Below are positions 1 through 12,543 of a stretch of DNA of 34,667 bases, in pieces. How positions within the stretch are numbered: the first letter of the stretch is position 1; each line of letters begins with the position of its first letter. Under the pieces are notes generated by a model. The model did no database searches. It was not told where the DNA came from and saw only the letters and a list, made by a program, of their open reading frames with translations. Origin of the DNA: Plasmodium brasilianum. Its lineage: Eukaryota; Apicomplexa; Aconoidasida; Haemosporida; Plasmodiidae. Location: the NCBI RefSeq assembly GCF_023973825.1, contig NW_027122939.1:1-34667 (forward strand), given 5' to 3'. The translations under genes and the position numbers were made by a program.

Positions 1-318
1 ATAATCTTCTCTTTTATAAAGATTATTTTTGTACTTAATTTTTGAATTTAATTACTTTTTTGATATGAAAAAAAAAAAATCTATAACTTAAATGACAGAA
101 TATTTTTATTAGTACTTATGAAAATTTGTTGAATTTATTACTATCATAAAGGAAATATAAAATTATATAATTGGAACATTAATCGAAAAATTAAGATTTT
201 TATTTTAGTTAAAACTTCTATATTTCTTTTATATAGTTGATGATATACTAATTACTATAATGTGGTATAATAATATCACTCAAGAAAGTTAGTTTAATAT
301 TCTTAGTTGCTTCATATT

Positions 319-323
319 ATATA

Positions 324-361
<38 letters not shown>
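319..361. repeat. Compound microsatellite (AT)n(AAT)n
   Basis: About 11 AT units (319-340) run directly into 7 AAT units (341-361). Simple repeats of this sort are common in A/T-rich Plasmodium intergenic DNA and are usually length-variable between isolates. No function is implied. Confidence 0.9.
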
Positions 362-362
<1 letters not shown>

Positions 363-3201
363 GCATCATAATAAGTAAATAAGTACATTATATCGTAAAT
401 AACTAAAATATAATAGTTTATTGCTGTGTAATAAATCTTTAGGCAATATTAATAATGTACATAGAGGAATATATTCGTAAACTGATATTGTATTGTCAGA
501 GGATGCGAAGTAGTAAAACAATTCAGAAATAAAATATATATTATTTTAAATGCATATTATGATTCATGAAATGAGGACTATAAATATGAATCAAAATTTG
601 ATAGAAAATAAGAATCTATGAATAATGATAATACAAGAATATCACCCAAACGTTTTATTAAGTAATTCAAATTAATTATATGCAATCCATTTTGCGGAGG
701 TAGATTATTTCTTTGAAAAAATATTATATAGAGAATTTAGTCCTATATATAAAAAAAAAAGATGTACAAAATCTACCCAGAAAAAAGTTCTAAATCATTC
801 ATCATGCACTAGTACATCTTTGATATTCGTTTTATCTATATAAATTTTTTTTTTAATGGTATTTCTATTATCCATTTTATTAACTTAATTTGTATATATT
901 ATTTCGGCCTGTAACGATTCTAGGTTTATAACTGAAAATATGTTATTGTTATTTATGTAGCGTAATGGACGTATACTTGGATTATCATCATCTATAATAA
1001 TTATATCTACAGTTACTTATATCCTAATAAAATTATTAAAATATGTAATTGATAATCGAGGAAATGAATATAAAGTCTAGTTGTAATGAATACATCGATT
1101 AAAGAAATCATATTTTTCGTATAACAACTAATATTCTGCATTATTTTAATGATATTATTTTCGTACAGAAATTCCGTCTTACATGAATATAAGTTATATT
1201 ATACATCACATATAATATACACGTATGTATTTACTCGGAAAAGTATAAAAAGATATATTAAATATTTATTACAGTTCGTATAGATATATTTTTGTTTTAA
1301 TAATATACTATATTCTTATAGGTTAATTTATGATTTTCAATTATTATATATATATATATGTATTTTTTCTTTTATTGTAATACTAAATACGTATAGCTAA
1401 ATATTCGTAACAAATGTAAGAGCTATTTTTGAGAAAACTATGTGAATGTAAATACTTATGTAAATTTTTATTATAAAATATATGAACTCATTTAATTTGT
1501 TATACAAAATTGCAATTAATACAAATCCTCTTTGTTAATTAGACAATTTATGTTTATAACAATATTAGATTTTTTTTAGTTTTATTATGGTTATAAATGA
1601 CTATTTAAAGAATAAATTATGTAGAAATTTATTATAAAATAATTTTAATTTAAATGTGCATTGTTATTTTTCATTTAATATAATTAAGGCCCTCTTTATT
1701 TTTTTTTGTCAGTATGCATATTTTATAGAAATAATAACAAATATTCTTTGGAAATAAATTATTATAAGTGGTGTGTTTCAAATCTTATTGAATATAAAAA
1801 TATATTTAATGAATGTTTCGATTCTATGAATACTTTGAACTATAATAAAAAAATTTCTTAATAAAAAGATATTGTATTTTTTTGTTTATGATAGTAGTTA
1901 GAGAATTTTTTTTGAACGAATATTAATCAGGTGTTTGTGCATTTCATAGAAATATTTTTTTTTTGATGTGTTATAAACAGTAAGTATTTTATAAAAGTAA
2001 ATTATATAGATATAATAAAATTTAATTAATCATTAAACAACATGTAAATAAATTTTATGGTAAATAAATTTTTTTCTCAATATTGTTATATATAGATAAT
2101 TGTTGATATATTTGTAGTACTCTGCAATTTTTTTTTCTATACATTTTTTTACAGCAGAATACGTAGGTTCTTGAATATGTACAAGAACATAAGAATTTTT
2201 CATCAATAACCAGGAAATTTATTAGATATTTTTAATATACTTTTTAATAATATAACATTTGGTAAAAGAAAATCGAAGTTATATATATGTTCTAGTTAAT
2301 AAAAAAATAATTATGCTTTTATTAAAACTATAAGCTGCAATATATTTTAATTAAAATATTAAGATATATTTTGAATAAAAAGCTTAGTTATATAAGGATA
2401 GTATATATGATTTTTTGTGAAATTTATATTTGAGTATTTCACATGATATAACCATAATTTTTTTAAAAGTACTATTATGTAAATTCAAATACTACCCAAA
2501 CGTTAATATTAGAAGTTTTTTGGTTATTATAGATATGTATATTTATAAATGTATTACCTACGATATAAGATAGCTTATGTATTACTATTTTCCGGTGATA
2601 TATAATTGAATTTAGATATTTTGGTATAAAACATAGATAAAGATATATAAAAAAATACAACAACCTGATGAAAAAAATTTTAATAAACTCTTTCATATAT
2701 CTTTGTTTTATTTTATTGTATTACTTTTAAATATTTATGTTTAAAAAAAAAAAAAAAAATTATTTCAAAAATTTAAGAATACTTTATTTCCAAAAAATTA
2801 TTTAATTTAAACTTAATAAAAAACAATAATTTTCATATATTGTTATAAAACAATAAAAAAATGAGTCATTATTTTACGTTAAAATATTTATTTCTTCGTA
2901 GATTAGATAGAGTATAATTAATTTTATTTTTTTGTATACCTTATATTCTATAAAATACTGTTAGAGATTAGGTAGTAACTAAATAATATGTTGTAATAGA
3001 TATAACGTATAATGTTGTTTCTTCATTTATTACAACAATTTTTTTAATTATATTATTAATATTTTTAATAATAATAACACGCTCTTCTAAAATATAATGT
3101 TTATAAAATTCGACTTATTAATAGGATAACATTCTTAAAACTCATATTTATTATTGTAATATCTAGAGAAATGTATTATATATACATTATATCCTACTAT
3201 A

Positions 3202-3221
3202 TATTCTATATAAGCTCAATA
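3202..3221. promoter_or_regulatory. Conserved block about 395 bases upstream of a fam-l/fam-m type gene
   Basis: The block reads close to TTCTATATAAGCTCAAT, followed by an ATTATAAATATTAA stretch. Similar blocks lie at the same distance before two other members: 7707-7730 before the 8102 locus and 27491-27507 before the 27898 gene. Shared position and sequence suggest either an inherited promoter-region element or simply retained homology of the duplicated flank; the sequence alone does not separate the two. Confidence 0.35.
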
Positions 3222-3597
3222 ATTATAAATATTAACGGAACATATATTTTTCTTTTTAATTTATAGTGAAAAGGATTAAATAAAAAATTATTTAATCGAT
3301 GTGTCAAGTTCTATAATTAAATAATATATTCTGAATTATTGTGAATGTATTCAAGTTATTTTATATAAATATACATTTATTTTTATTTTTAATAACTTTA
3401 ACATAAAAATTTTGTATAACAATGTCTCGATTATTTCTTTTTGTAAACGTAATATTCATTATAGTTATATATATTTGATTAAGTATTCACGTAGCATTAA
3501 AAAAAAGCTTTTTCAACAAATACAGCATACTTTATATTTGCAAATATATTATAATATTATTGTTTTTTTTCTTTAATATATAAAATAAATAATAATA

Positions 3598-4603
3598 ATG
3601 TATATCTTGCAACGAAAAATTAAGATAATAGTACTTATTAAAATTGTTGTGTTTATCTTTTTAACAAGGATCTGTCATATTAACAGTGATGTAGTATGAT
3701 AATATTATTTAAGGATATTTGTATTGTTTTTATTTTTAGTGTTCTATATTTATTAATAGTTTTTTTTATTTATTAGATTTTAGGTTCTAATAAATGGTAA
3801 ATATTTGCATTTCTCTTGTATTTTAGAGGCCGTTTAGCAAGTCTATGAATGAGCACTTCGAACTTGATAGAAAATCAGAAACCAGAAATTATCGATTACT
3901 AGCAAAATATAAACAGGATAAATATTCAAATGCCTTAGTTTTAAAAGAGGAAATGACAAATAATGGAATGAAGAAAAAAAAAGATATAACTAATAACATG
4001 GAAGGGTACACTGGAAAAAGAAAACATTCAAATGGAACTCCATTAGAATTTAGAGGAAACTGTAAATCATATATGAAAAAAAACAATTGTATGTTTGAAA
4101 CAAAAAATTATTCCCACTTTGAAAAAAAAATATTCAAAGAAATGGACTTTATGGATTTTCTTAAAAACAACAAGATAATTAGTAATAAGTTTTACAGAAA
4201 AATAATACGTAAAAAATGCGTACTACCATTTGTTTTACCGTTATTAATATTCTTTTTGTTATCAGTACTGCTCATAGTAGATTTATCATGGAGTTTTTTA
4301 GATGAAGATAAAGGGTTGTGGGGTACAATAGGATTTTCGAACATTTTGAAACAATGGGGAGAAGAAAATGGGTGGTTGAATGCAGTATATAAGTCTCTGA
4401 AAGATGTAGTGCAAGGGTTTTGGAGATCCATTGGAGAAACGCCTGGAACAGCTATCAGTGAATTGCATGTATTATTAAGATTATTTAGAATCCTAATATA
4501 TGGCTTACCGTTTTTAATATTAGGTATAACATGTATATCAAGGGCTGTTTATTATCATAAAAAAGTTAAAAAATATGAAAGAATAAAGTTCAGACAAAGA
4601 TAA
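3598..4603 (+). CDS. fam-l/fam-m type exported two-TM protein, type B (intact)
   Basis: Two exons: 3598-3693 (32 codons) and 3827-4603, joined across a 133-base intron with donor GTATGA and acceptor TTTTAG, phase 0. Product 290 aa. Exon 1 is a hydrophobic signal-like sequence ending RICHINSDV. An RLLAK motif at residues 55-59 is in the place of the PEXEL export motif, but K replaces the usual E/D/Q at position 5. A lysine-rich linker follows, then the family segment HFEKKIFKEMDFMDFLKN, then a first membrane span at about 163-185, a loop of about 60 residues with several tryptophans, a second span at about 249-275, and the basic tail HKKVKKYERIKFRQR. The ATG at 3845 is internal: the frame is open back to the acceptor. 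The start at 3598 was chosen because it gives a signal sequence of the same length as its paralogues. The family is recognised from memory as P. malariae fam-l/fam-m. Function is unknown; export to the red cell is inferred. Closest relative in the window is the gene at 27898. Confidence 0.88.
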
Positions 4604-5007
4604 AATTAATAATAAGTTACATAATTTTTTCTGTAATAAAATAATCAATGTGAACTAATAATTACAATATATATAAATATATATAATAAACATATCAATA
4701 ATTGCTTAATTCTTATATATGAACATACAGATAAGGGAATTTTTTATGAACAAGTTAAAAAAATACTATCATAGTTTTTTTGTGAATTAGAATATTTTAG
4801 TATATTTATATTTGTAGTTTAAATTATAGTTTGAGCTTTAATATAATTAATGGCTTCGGGTAAATTAATGTATTCCAGTAAATTCGTATATGTTTTTGTA
4901 CGTTATTATTACTATATAAAAAGACAATTTTTACAATTTTATCAACATTTTGTGGTGATTTATATTTTAACTATAATAAGATTTCTTTTTATTTGATCTC
5001 TTTCTAA

Positions 5008-5023
5008 TCTAAAATGGTTATTT
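5008..5023. other. Conserved 3'-flank block of the gene family
   Basis: TCTAAAATGGTTATTT lies about 405 bases after the stop codon of the upstream gene. Related blocks occur at the same relative place after the other loci: 9407 (420 bases after the stop), about 13781 (386), 18375 (367), 24020 (408) and 29273 (402). It could lie near a transcript end or be retained duplication homology. No function can be read from it. Confidence 0.5.
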
Positions 5024-6233
5024 GTTGATACATTTAAATAAATGTTTAATTAGGTTTATATTAAAAAAAGATGTATTACATTTTTCATATAATTATTAAA
5101 TGCGAATGCATATTGTTGTATTGATACATATATATTATATAAGGAAATGTTTAATAATTATTATATAAATACGTTTATTAATAATGTGTAATAGAACTTA
5201 TTTATTTAAACGTCCTTTTAACAAACATTTATTTTTTTTTTTTAATGGTTTAAAGAGAAAATATAGATATATATTAAATTATTATTTTTATTAAATATTT
5301 TTTTGTTTATAATCAATTAACTTAGGATTTATACATATGACCTGTTAATGTAGGGCTGAACACTTTTCATTTCTTATAATTGCTCTTAATTTTATAAAAT
5401 TACTTAAATATATATTATATTGAATATTTATACATATTTCAAGATATTATTTTTTAATTTTTATTTTTTACGATATAAAATGATTATATTAATGAATTAA
5501 AAGTACTTATATATTAATAAATAATATGAATTATTTTTATTTTTTTTTCCTTTCATAATAGTAAAATTTTAAATATATCAATACGTCACTAAAAAAGTGA
5601 ATTATATTTAGGTGTCATGGATAAATATATATTTGTTCTGCATTCATCTAATAATTTGCAAGTAATATTTTATATTTATTTCCTCTTTTTTTATGTCTAA
5701 ATATATATCATTTGAAGAGTTATTATTATTTTAAAGGTGTATAAAAAAAAATATATTTAAATTATATTGACAAATACTAATACATTTATATTTGTAATGT
5801 AAATTTTTAGATAAAACGATATTAAAAGAAGCATTATTTTTTTATTGATAATTAATATGCATATTATATTGTTTTTTTTTTTTTGATTAGATATGTTTTA
5901 TTTTAGCTTTATTAAAAAAATTTCAATATTTTATTGTAAAAGTTTTTATTAAATAAGTATAATAATTTTATATTAGAAATATTAATAAATTACTGTTTAA
6001 AAAAAAAAGGAAAAAATCTATTAAAATTTCCTTTGTAAAAGTAAAAATATTTTTATTACATTTTAGACAATAATACTAAAGGAAAAAAATGAATTAGTCT
6101 AATTGCATAAGTGTTGAACACATTACGAGCTACAAAATAAAATATATTAGTATACATAATAAATTCATAAGATAGGATTAAAAGAAAGAATATTGGATCT
6201 AGAGGTGAATGATGATATAATATTATATTTATA

Positions 6234-6253
6234 CTACTACATATATGTAGTAG
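6234..6253. repeat. Perfect 20-base palindrome
   Basis: CTACTACATATATGTAGTAG equals its own reverse complement. It lies in an intergenic region about 1.85 kb upstream of the next locus. It could extrude a hairpin or be a symmetrical protein site, but nothing nearby supports either. Confidence 0.8.
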
Positions 6254-7706
6254 CATAATTCATTTATTGTGTAAATATATATTAAGGACAAAGATATATT
6301 TTTTATAAAAAACATAATATATTTGTATATTACTGCTTAATTGAGTAAATTCATAAATAATTTAAAAAAATATGATTTATTTTTAAAAGAAAAGACTAAA
6401 ATATTGTTTAGAAATCATAATTATAGAAAGAACAAAAAACTTGTATTTATATTTAAATGTTTAAGAGGAATATGTTAGAAAAAGAATTTATTTTTCTTAA
6501 ATAATACCATAATACATATATTTTTGTTTTTAAACATTTTAAAAAAAGAATAGCCTATACTTTATATGGAAATATCTTATGTGATATAAAACGTTAAATA
6601 CTCAAATCATTGTAACATAAAAAGGTAGGTAAGGATGTTGAATATAAGTTAAGGTAAAAGTATAAATAATGTAAAACTTTGAAAATATAATGATATTAAT
6701 TTTTGTAATATTTTAACATTTTCTAATGCTGTTTATTATTACCTTTTATAAATAATTTATTTCAAAGATAACTACAATATAACGATATATTTCAGATTAT
6801 TACAATAATATTTTGTGTGTATAACTTTTTCATAATTATCGCTGTTTGGGTTACACATATAGAATGCAAATATTTTGGTATAATATATTTTTTGTTTATA
6901 ATTTTTTTAATAAATATTTATTTGTGTTTATGTTTACGTTCATTTATTTTAGTACACCTTTAATTTTTACACCTGACATAACATATCTTTAAAGGAATAT
7001 ATAAAAAATAATATATACCTTCTAACATTAATAGAAAAATTACTAAAACATACATTTTAGTAAATTATTTTGTCTTATACTATTTTTTGTGTGAAAATTA
7101 TTCATTGTACATATTATACTTAATTGCAAATTCATTTCATTTGGAATATTCATTAATTAATATAATTGCATGCAATATTTCTATAAATATTTTATCTTTA
7201 ACAACATTTGTTCTTTATCCTTTTTCTATCATATTAGTATTTCTTCTAAATATATATATAATAAATAAAAAATTAAAATATAATGTACTCGAATATAGAA
7301 ATTTTTCATTGAGAAATGATTGAATAAATCAAAATTAAAAATTGTAATTTTTAAAAATAATAGAACAAATATAATGAATGAATTATTGTTTGCTGTATAG
7401 TGTCTATATCTTTATAGATTAGGTAGTATAGATTAAATTCATCATTTTAAAAGAATTATACACCATAAAATATTGTTATTAAGGAGAAACTAATTCCCCT
7501 ACTATAATTGTAATAATACACAAAGTTTTTTTTTTATTATGTTATTATTATTTTTATAGTGTTATAATAATTAATGTTCTATAAAATATATCTAGATTTT
7601 CCTAAATACAATATTTACAAATTTAGAACTATTATTATGATAATAACCTTAATATTATTAATTATTACGTTAATATATTGAAGGATATATTATATATGTA
7701 CTGCAC

Positions 7707-7730
7707 ATTCTATGTAGTAGTAAACTCAAT
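7707..7730. promoter_or_regulatory. Conserved upstream block before the 8102 locus
   Basis: ATTCTATGTAGTAG followed by TAAACTCAAT lies 372-395 bases before the ATG. It matches the block at 3202-3221 in sequence and in distance to the start codon. The downstream gene is broken, so the retained block most simply reflects shared ancestry of the whole unit. Confidence 0.35.
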
Positions 7731-8101
7731 ATTTAAATACAATATAAAAACACTTATTTCTTATTTTATTCCGAAAATAATTAATAAAAGCATTACCTAA
7801 TTAATACACTACATTAAATTAAATATATATTTAATTATATACGAACAAATTCTAGTTAATATATTTTTATGAAGTTTATTTTTATTTTAATATAACATTA
7901 TAAGTTATACAATATATTTCTAAAGTTATGTTACTATTTATATGTAGTATAATTAATTATAATTATATATATTTTATCATGTTTTTATGAGAGAATTATA
8001 AAAAAAAAAATTTCATAAATATAGAACTGTTTGTTATTGGAAGTACATTATATTTTTGTTAATATTTTCCTTAATATAATATTGCATTAAAGATATATAT
8101 A

Positions 8102-8987
8102 ATGGGACACAAAATTAATATAATAATATTTATTAAAATTGCTGAGATTATCATTCTAACATGGATAAGCAATTTTAGTAATTATGTGGTAAAACAATAT
8201 CATATAAGTATAATATTTATTATTTATAATTTTTTTGTTTTATATTAATCATTACAATATTTTACTATTAGTTTATTTATTCTTATTAAATCTAATTATT
8301 TACTTTGTATTTTTACTGTATATCTGGCAAATATTTGGACGGAAACTGTAAGTATGATAGAATAATAGATACAAAACGTTATAGGTTATTAGAAATATAT
8401 AAACATGACAAAGATTCAAATAATGTGTGTTTAAAAGAAAGATTACCAAATATTGAAATTGACAAGCAGAAAGACATATCTCATAATGAAAAAGTAACGA
8501 AAAGAAAAAATAAACATATAAAAGTTTATTAAATAAGTCGCAGTATTTTACAGAAAATGCAGATAATAATAATGGAATTTTTGATGGAAAACACTTCCAT
8601 TTTGAAAAAAAATGGATTAAAAAAATAAATTATGATGATTTTCTTGATAAGAAGAGGAGAATTTGTAATAAATTATTAAAAAAAATAAAATTTAGGAGTT
8701 ATGGATTGGCAGCTTTTATATTTTTTCTTTTTATGTTGATCGGAACAGAATTGCCAATATTATGTGGATTAGGGTATATGAAAGAAAAAATAGAAATTAC
8801 ATTTAGTTCGCAAAATTTGCGTGATACCGTGAAATCTATTGTAGACACTCTTTGTCCAGAAAAATATTCATATCTAATAATGTTCTCACTAATTATCTTT
8901 ATATTATCTGTCACAATTATAATAGCTCTTCCTAAGATCTTAAGAAATAATGAAAAATACAATAAAATTAAGTTGATGAGAGAATAA
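8102..8987 (+). pseudogene. fam-l/fam-m type gene, type A, broken by splice-site and frameshift mutations
   Basis: Exon 1 is intact at 8102-8188 (29 codons, starting MGHKINIII and containing TWIS), with donor GTAAAA. Exon 2 should begin at 8317, where the reading frame CISGKYLDGN aligns with the 22933 copy. The acceptor AG is AC at 8315-8316, after a normal pyrimidine run. The frame continues through an RLLEI motif (PEXEL position), then loses one base near 8515-8523, giving a stop at 8530-8532. From 8523 the next frame continues the family protein without a stop to 8987: HFHFEKKWIKK, then NYDDFLDKKRRI, a first membrane span, a short loop, a second span and the tail NEKYNKIKLMRE. So there are two lesions in an otherwise complete gene, which suggests fairly recent loss. 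An AG at 8351-8352 would be in phase and might rescue splicing, but not the frameshift. It is sister to the more decayed copy at 22727. Confidence 0.85.
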
Positions 8988-11900
8988 CATGAACAACAAG
9001 GAATTTGTATTTTCATATAAATTAATGATTAATTAGAATTATTATATGTAATATGTTTATTGTTATATACTTTATAGTCATACCTATTATTGATATAATT
9101 TTGTAAATATACATGTGTATAAGATTTTATTTTTATACGAACATTAATAAATTACGTTTTTCGGTTTTTTGTATATTTGAATGATTTAATGATATTCATT
9201 TTTTATTATAAATTATTGTTATAGTATAATTAAATATTATTGCTTAATACATATATTTGTGCGTTAATTTTTATTTCTTTTAAAAATATATATATTGAAT
9301 CAAAATGAACGTATAATATTAAAATTAATATAATTCTGTTAATTTTATATTAGAATATATATATTAGATGAAAAATACCTATGTTCTATTAGTTACCTAC
9401 TTCAATTCTAAAATGATTATTGGTAGATGAAATAAGTAAATAGTTGACTTTACATTGAAAATAAAAATGTCCTTTTTTGTATTTAATCAAACGAAGTGAA
9501 TATGTTATATTTCATTAAATATATTTTACTCAAAGGAAAAAAGATCATGTTTATTCTATAAAATAATTTTTATTAGAAAAACATTATAAATATGTTTATT
9601 ACTTAAGACTATTTAACAAATGTCTTTTTTTTTATGGTATAAGTGGTGAATTATAAATATATGATAAAATAATAGCATTTCTAAATAAAATTCTGAGTAG
9701 GATATGTTATATAATACATGCTACCACAATAATAGATCTTATATTTTTCAGAAATACATGTCGTTATACGATTCTTGTATTCATCTATAAATTTCCATGA
9801 ATTTTCTTTTCTTCTTAATGAATACAACATAATTTTTCAGATGAGGTGGATTAGTTTACAAATAAATTACATATTTGTAAATACAACACTGCTAAAATGA
9901 TAATTTTATGTCCTAGTAAATTACAGAGATTATTGAAGTTCACTCATTATTTTAATTGGGATAATTTATAATGTTAGTAAAAGAAAAAATAAGAAAATTT
10001 CTGTAATAGTTGCTAATGCTATTAATGGATATTAATAAATAAATTCATAACTTTTAAGACGAGTAGTTTTTTTTATAGTGATTTTGATTACCTAATGAAT
10101 TTCTTACAGGAACTTGGATTTATTTAGATTTAAGGGTCTCATGTTCATCATTAACAAATTGTTAAAATAGTATACTTTTGCACTTAGTCATAGGTATTTT
10201 ATAAGTAACATATTCAATTTTAATATTTTGTATTTGCATAAAAAAATTATTGCCATTTTGCAAGATACATTTATATATATATTTTTATTTTATAAACAAT
10301 AACATGTTTCATCATAGATTAGAAGATATTATGTATAAAATGTATTAATGTAACTTTTTCGAAATTGTGAAGCATATACTATATATGACAAATTATATAA
10401 CAGGAGATCATTTTAAGTATTTTTTGTTTTATTGTAGAAGAAAAAAGCTTACGTTTCATTATATGAATTATATTGAAAATATAAAATATATTAGATTAAA
10501 TAAAAATTTAATATTTAAATTAATATTTTTTATCTTTAATAGGGTATAGCTAGTATAAAAATGAAAATAATATTTTGAAAATTGAAATTTATTATTGCTT
10601 TATATTTAACTTGTTTTATTATTATTCAATAAAATTTTTTATTAAATATAAAGAGGTTATAATGGTAAATATATGTGTAATTTATTGAGTTATATTATGC
10701 ATATATATATAAGAATACAATTGTCTATTAGCATGTATAATTAATAAAAAAATTTAAAGTATTACTAGGAAGTTAGAGTATTTGTGTGTTTTTTTTTAAT
10801 TTAGAAATAAAACAAATAATTCATACAGATAAATAATTATTTTTTAAGAAAAAGATTCATAAATATTTTTACAAACAGTGAATGTTACTATGTGGAAAAA
10901 GTTGTGTTCATATGCAAATGTTTACCATGAATTTATAATATATGCATTTATTTTCCATAAATTTTTTAATAATTTTACTATATAGGTTATTGTAAAATTT
11001 TAATTGGTTTATTTATACTATACATTAAATTATTAACTACGTAAAAAATTGACATAATCCAAATATATTAAAACCTATAAAAAACTAAATAAGATAATTC
11101 ACAAATGCCAGTCTTATAGTGAATTTAACTGAAAATAATATATATAGAAAAATTTTAATTTTTTTTAAGTATATTTTTTTTTTTTTTTTTTAATTTTTTA
11201 ATTTTATCCTTAGAATAGAAACATTTTAAAAGAAAAAAATTGAGTTCTATATTAGATGATCTATATTAAATTATTAATAATATAATATTTTTGTAATTTA
11301 TAATTTTTCCTTCTCCAAAATATATAAAAAAATAAATATGTTAATAGGGAATAATTTTGCTGTTATAGATATATTTATCAATATATATTTTTATGTTCAT
11401 TAATTTGTATTTGTAAAAACTGTTTTTAATATAATGTATATGTAAATGAATTAACTAAAAATTATTTATTTTTTTAAATATTATTAGAAGTAAAATTACG
11501 AAATCATACATTTTACAATATTACTATGTTATTTTTTTATTTATTATGTACATTTAAAAACGCGTATGTAATATTCAAATGGTAAATATATTTCGTTAGT
11601 AATATCTATAACTTTATTATATTATATACACTATTTTTACACCAATTTTAATTTTAATCTCTATTTTTTTTTATTTTTCTTTAAATTTTATTAATATTTC
11701 TTCTGAAAGCATACATTTTATTAAAAAAAAAAAAATACGTAGAAAAGAGGAAAATTTTAAAAATTTTCATTTAGTAGTAATGGGAAAAATTAAATTTAGT
11801 TATAAATTATAATTTATAAAATCTGTGATGCAAATATAAGAACTCTGTTTTTTTTATTTGATTTTAAAATTGATATTTTTTTAGTACATCAGTAGCATAA

Positions 11901-12543
11901 AATACTGATTTTTTAAATATAAAATAAACCGTAAAAATTACGATTTTTTAAATTAAAATTATACAAAATTTGTAAAAATATTCATATTTTATTTTATTAT
12001 TACTATTATTATATTATGATAATATTTTTTAAAAATAATAATCTTTTGTTCCATAATATAATATTTATCAAAAAGTAGTTATTAGTAAGGAAATATAATT
12101 TTAATTAGCATTTATTCTCTCAATATACGGAACATTGTATTATCTACATTTTATACATTATATATTTTATATAAAATGAACGTCTTAAAGTATCAAGGAA
12201 TTATTATTTTTGTTTTTATTTTGAAAAAAATTAATATATCAATTATTTCGTTATTTTACTACACTACATAACAAAATTAGGTGTTTTAAATAATTATTAA
12301 TACATTAAAATTATCCTATTAAAATAATGTTAGTTTTTTATAAATAATGTTAAGGTCAAAATATGATATTAAAATTTTACAGTTCTCTTAAATTTTCTAT
12401 GTTGTAAAATGTATTATACTTATTATATGAATATTATAAATTTTTTATGAAAAATAAATATAGCGTCCCTTGTCATTGAAAGAATATTTATTATCAATAA
12501 TTTGTTATTAACAGGAAATAATAAAATATTAAAAACTTACATT
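8988..12543. other. Intergenic A/T-rich DNA
   Basis: I find no supportable gene. The 3' flank of the 8102 locus extends to at least 9500 and matches the flank of the 22727 copy. Short frames at 9681-9830 (minus, 49 codons) and 10367-10549 (plus) have slightly better amino-acid complexity than the rest, but are within chance length for such A/T-rich DNA. Long T runs lie around 11160-11195. Confidence 0.55.
9407..9495. other. Conserved 3'-flank blocks after the 8102 pseudogene
   Basis: TCTAAAATGATTATT at 9407-9421 is followed about 60 bases later by TGTCCTTTTTTGTATTTAAT and an ACGAAG tail. The pair recurs after the 17125 locus (18375 and about 18440) and the 22727 locus (24020 and 24084), with a weaker version after the 12544 gene (about 13781 and 13846). 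Distances are kept within a few bases. Confidence 0.55.

Larger units (their letters stand above)
1..3597. other. Gene-poor A/T-rich subtelomeric DNA, left edge
   Basis: I see no supportable gene here. The longest reading frame (73 codons, minus strand, 2475-2696) is low-complexity and hydrophobic, about what chance gives at this base composition. The right-hand part, from about 2960, belongs to the 5' flank of the gene starting at 3598. It shares short stretches with the flank of the 8102 locus: AGATTAGGTAGTA occurs near 2966 and again near 7418, and an ATTCTATATAAGCTCAAT-like block lies at 3203-3220. A dinucleotide/trinucleotide repeat lies at 319-361. Confidence 0.6.
4604..8101. other. Intergenic A/T-rich DNA with chance ORFs
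   Basis: No gene is supportable. Two short frames (6056-6256 minus, 7087-7323 plus) are leucine/isoleucine/tyrosine-rich with no exon 1 or splice context. The first ~500 bases are the 3' flank shared with paralogues (conserved block at 5008-5023). The last ~700 bases are the shared 5' flank of the 8102 locus. A perfect 20-base palindrome lies at 6234-6253. Confidence 0.6.

Noticed and set aside
645..2503. ACCCAAACGTT occurring twice (near 645 and 2493)
   Set aside because: Flanking sequence does not match, so this is not a longer repeat; one such coincidence is expected among many 11-mers.
2475..2696. 73-codon minus-strand ORF
   Set aside because: Low-complexity, no gene structure around it.
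7087..7323. 78-codon plus-strand ORF with a membrane span and a KKLKYN tail
   Set aside because: The tail faintly resembles exported-protein tails, but there is no preceding linker, export motif or signal exon, and composition is that of chance A/T-rich DNA.
8699..9016. 105-codon minus-strand ORF
   Set aside because: Antisense shadow of the C-terminal part of the 8102 pseudogene.
9681..9830. 49-codon minus-strand ORF with mixed amino-acid content (SWKFIDEYKN)
   Set aside because: Considered as a remnant exon. It is too short to exceed chance, has a stop directly upstream, and matches no family I recognise.
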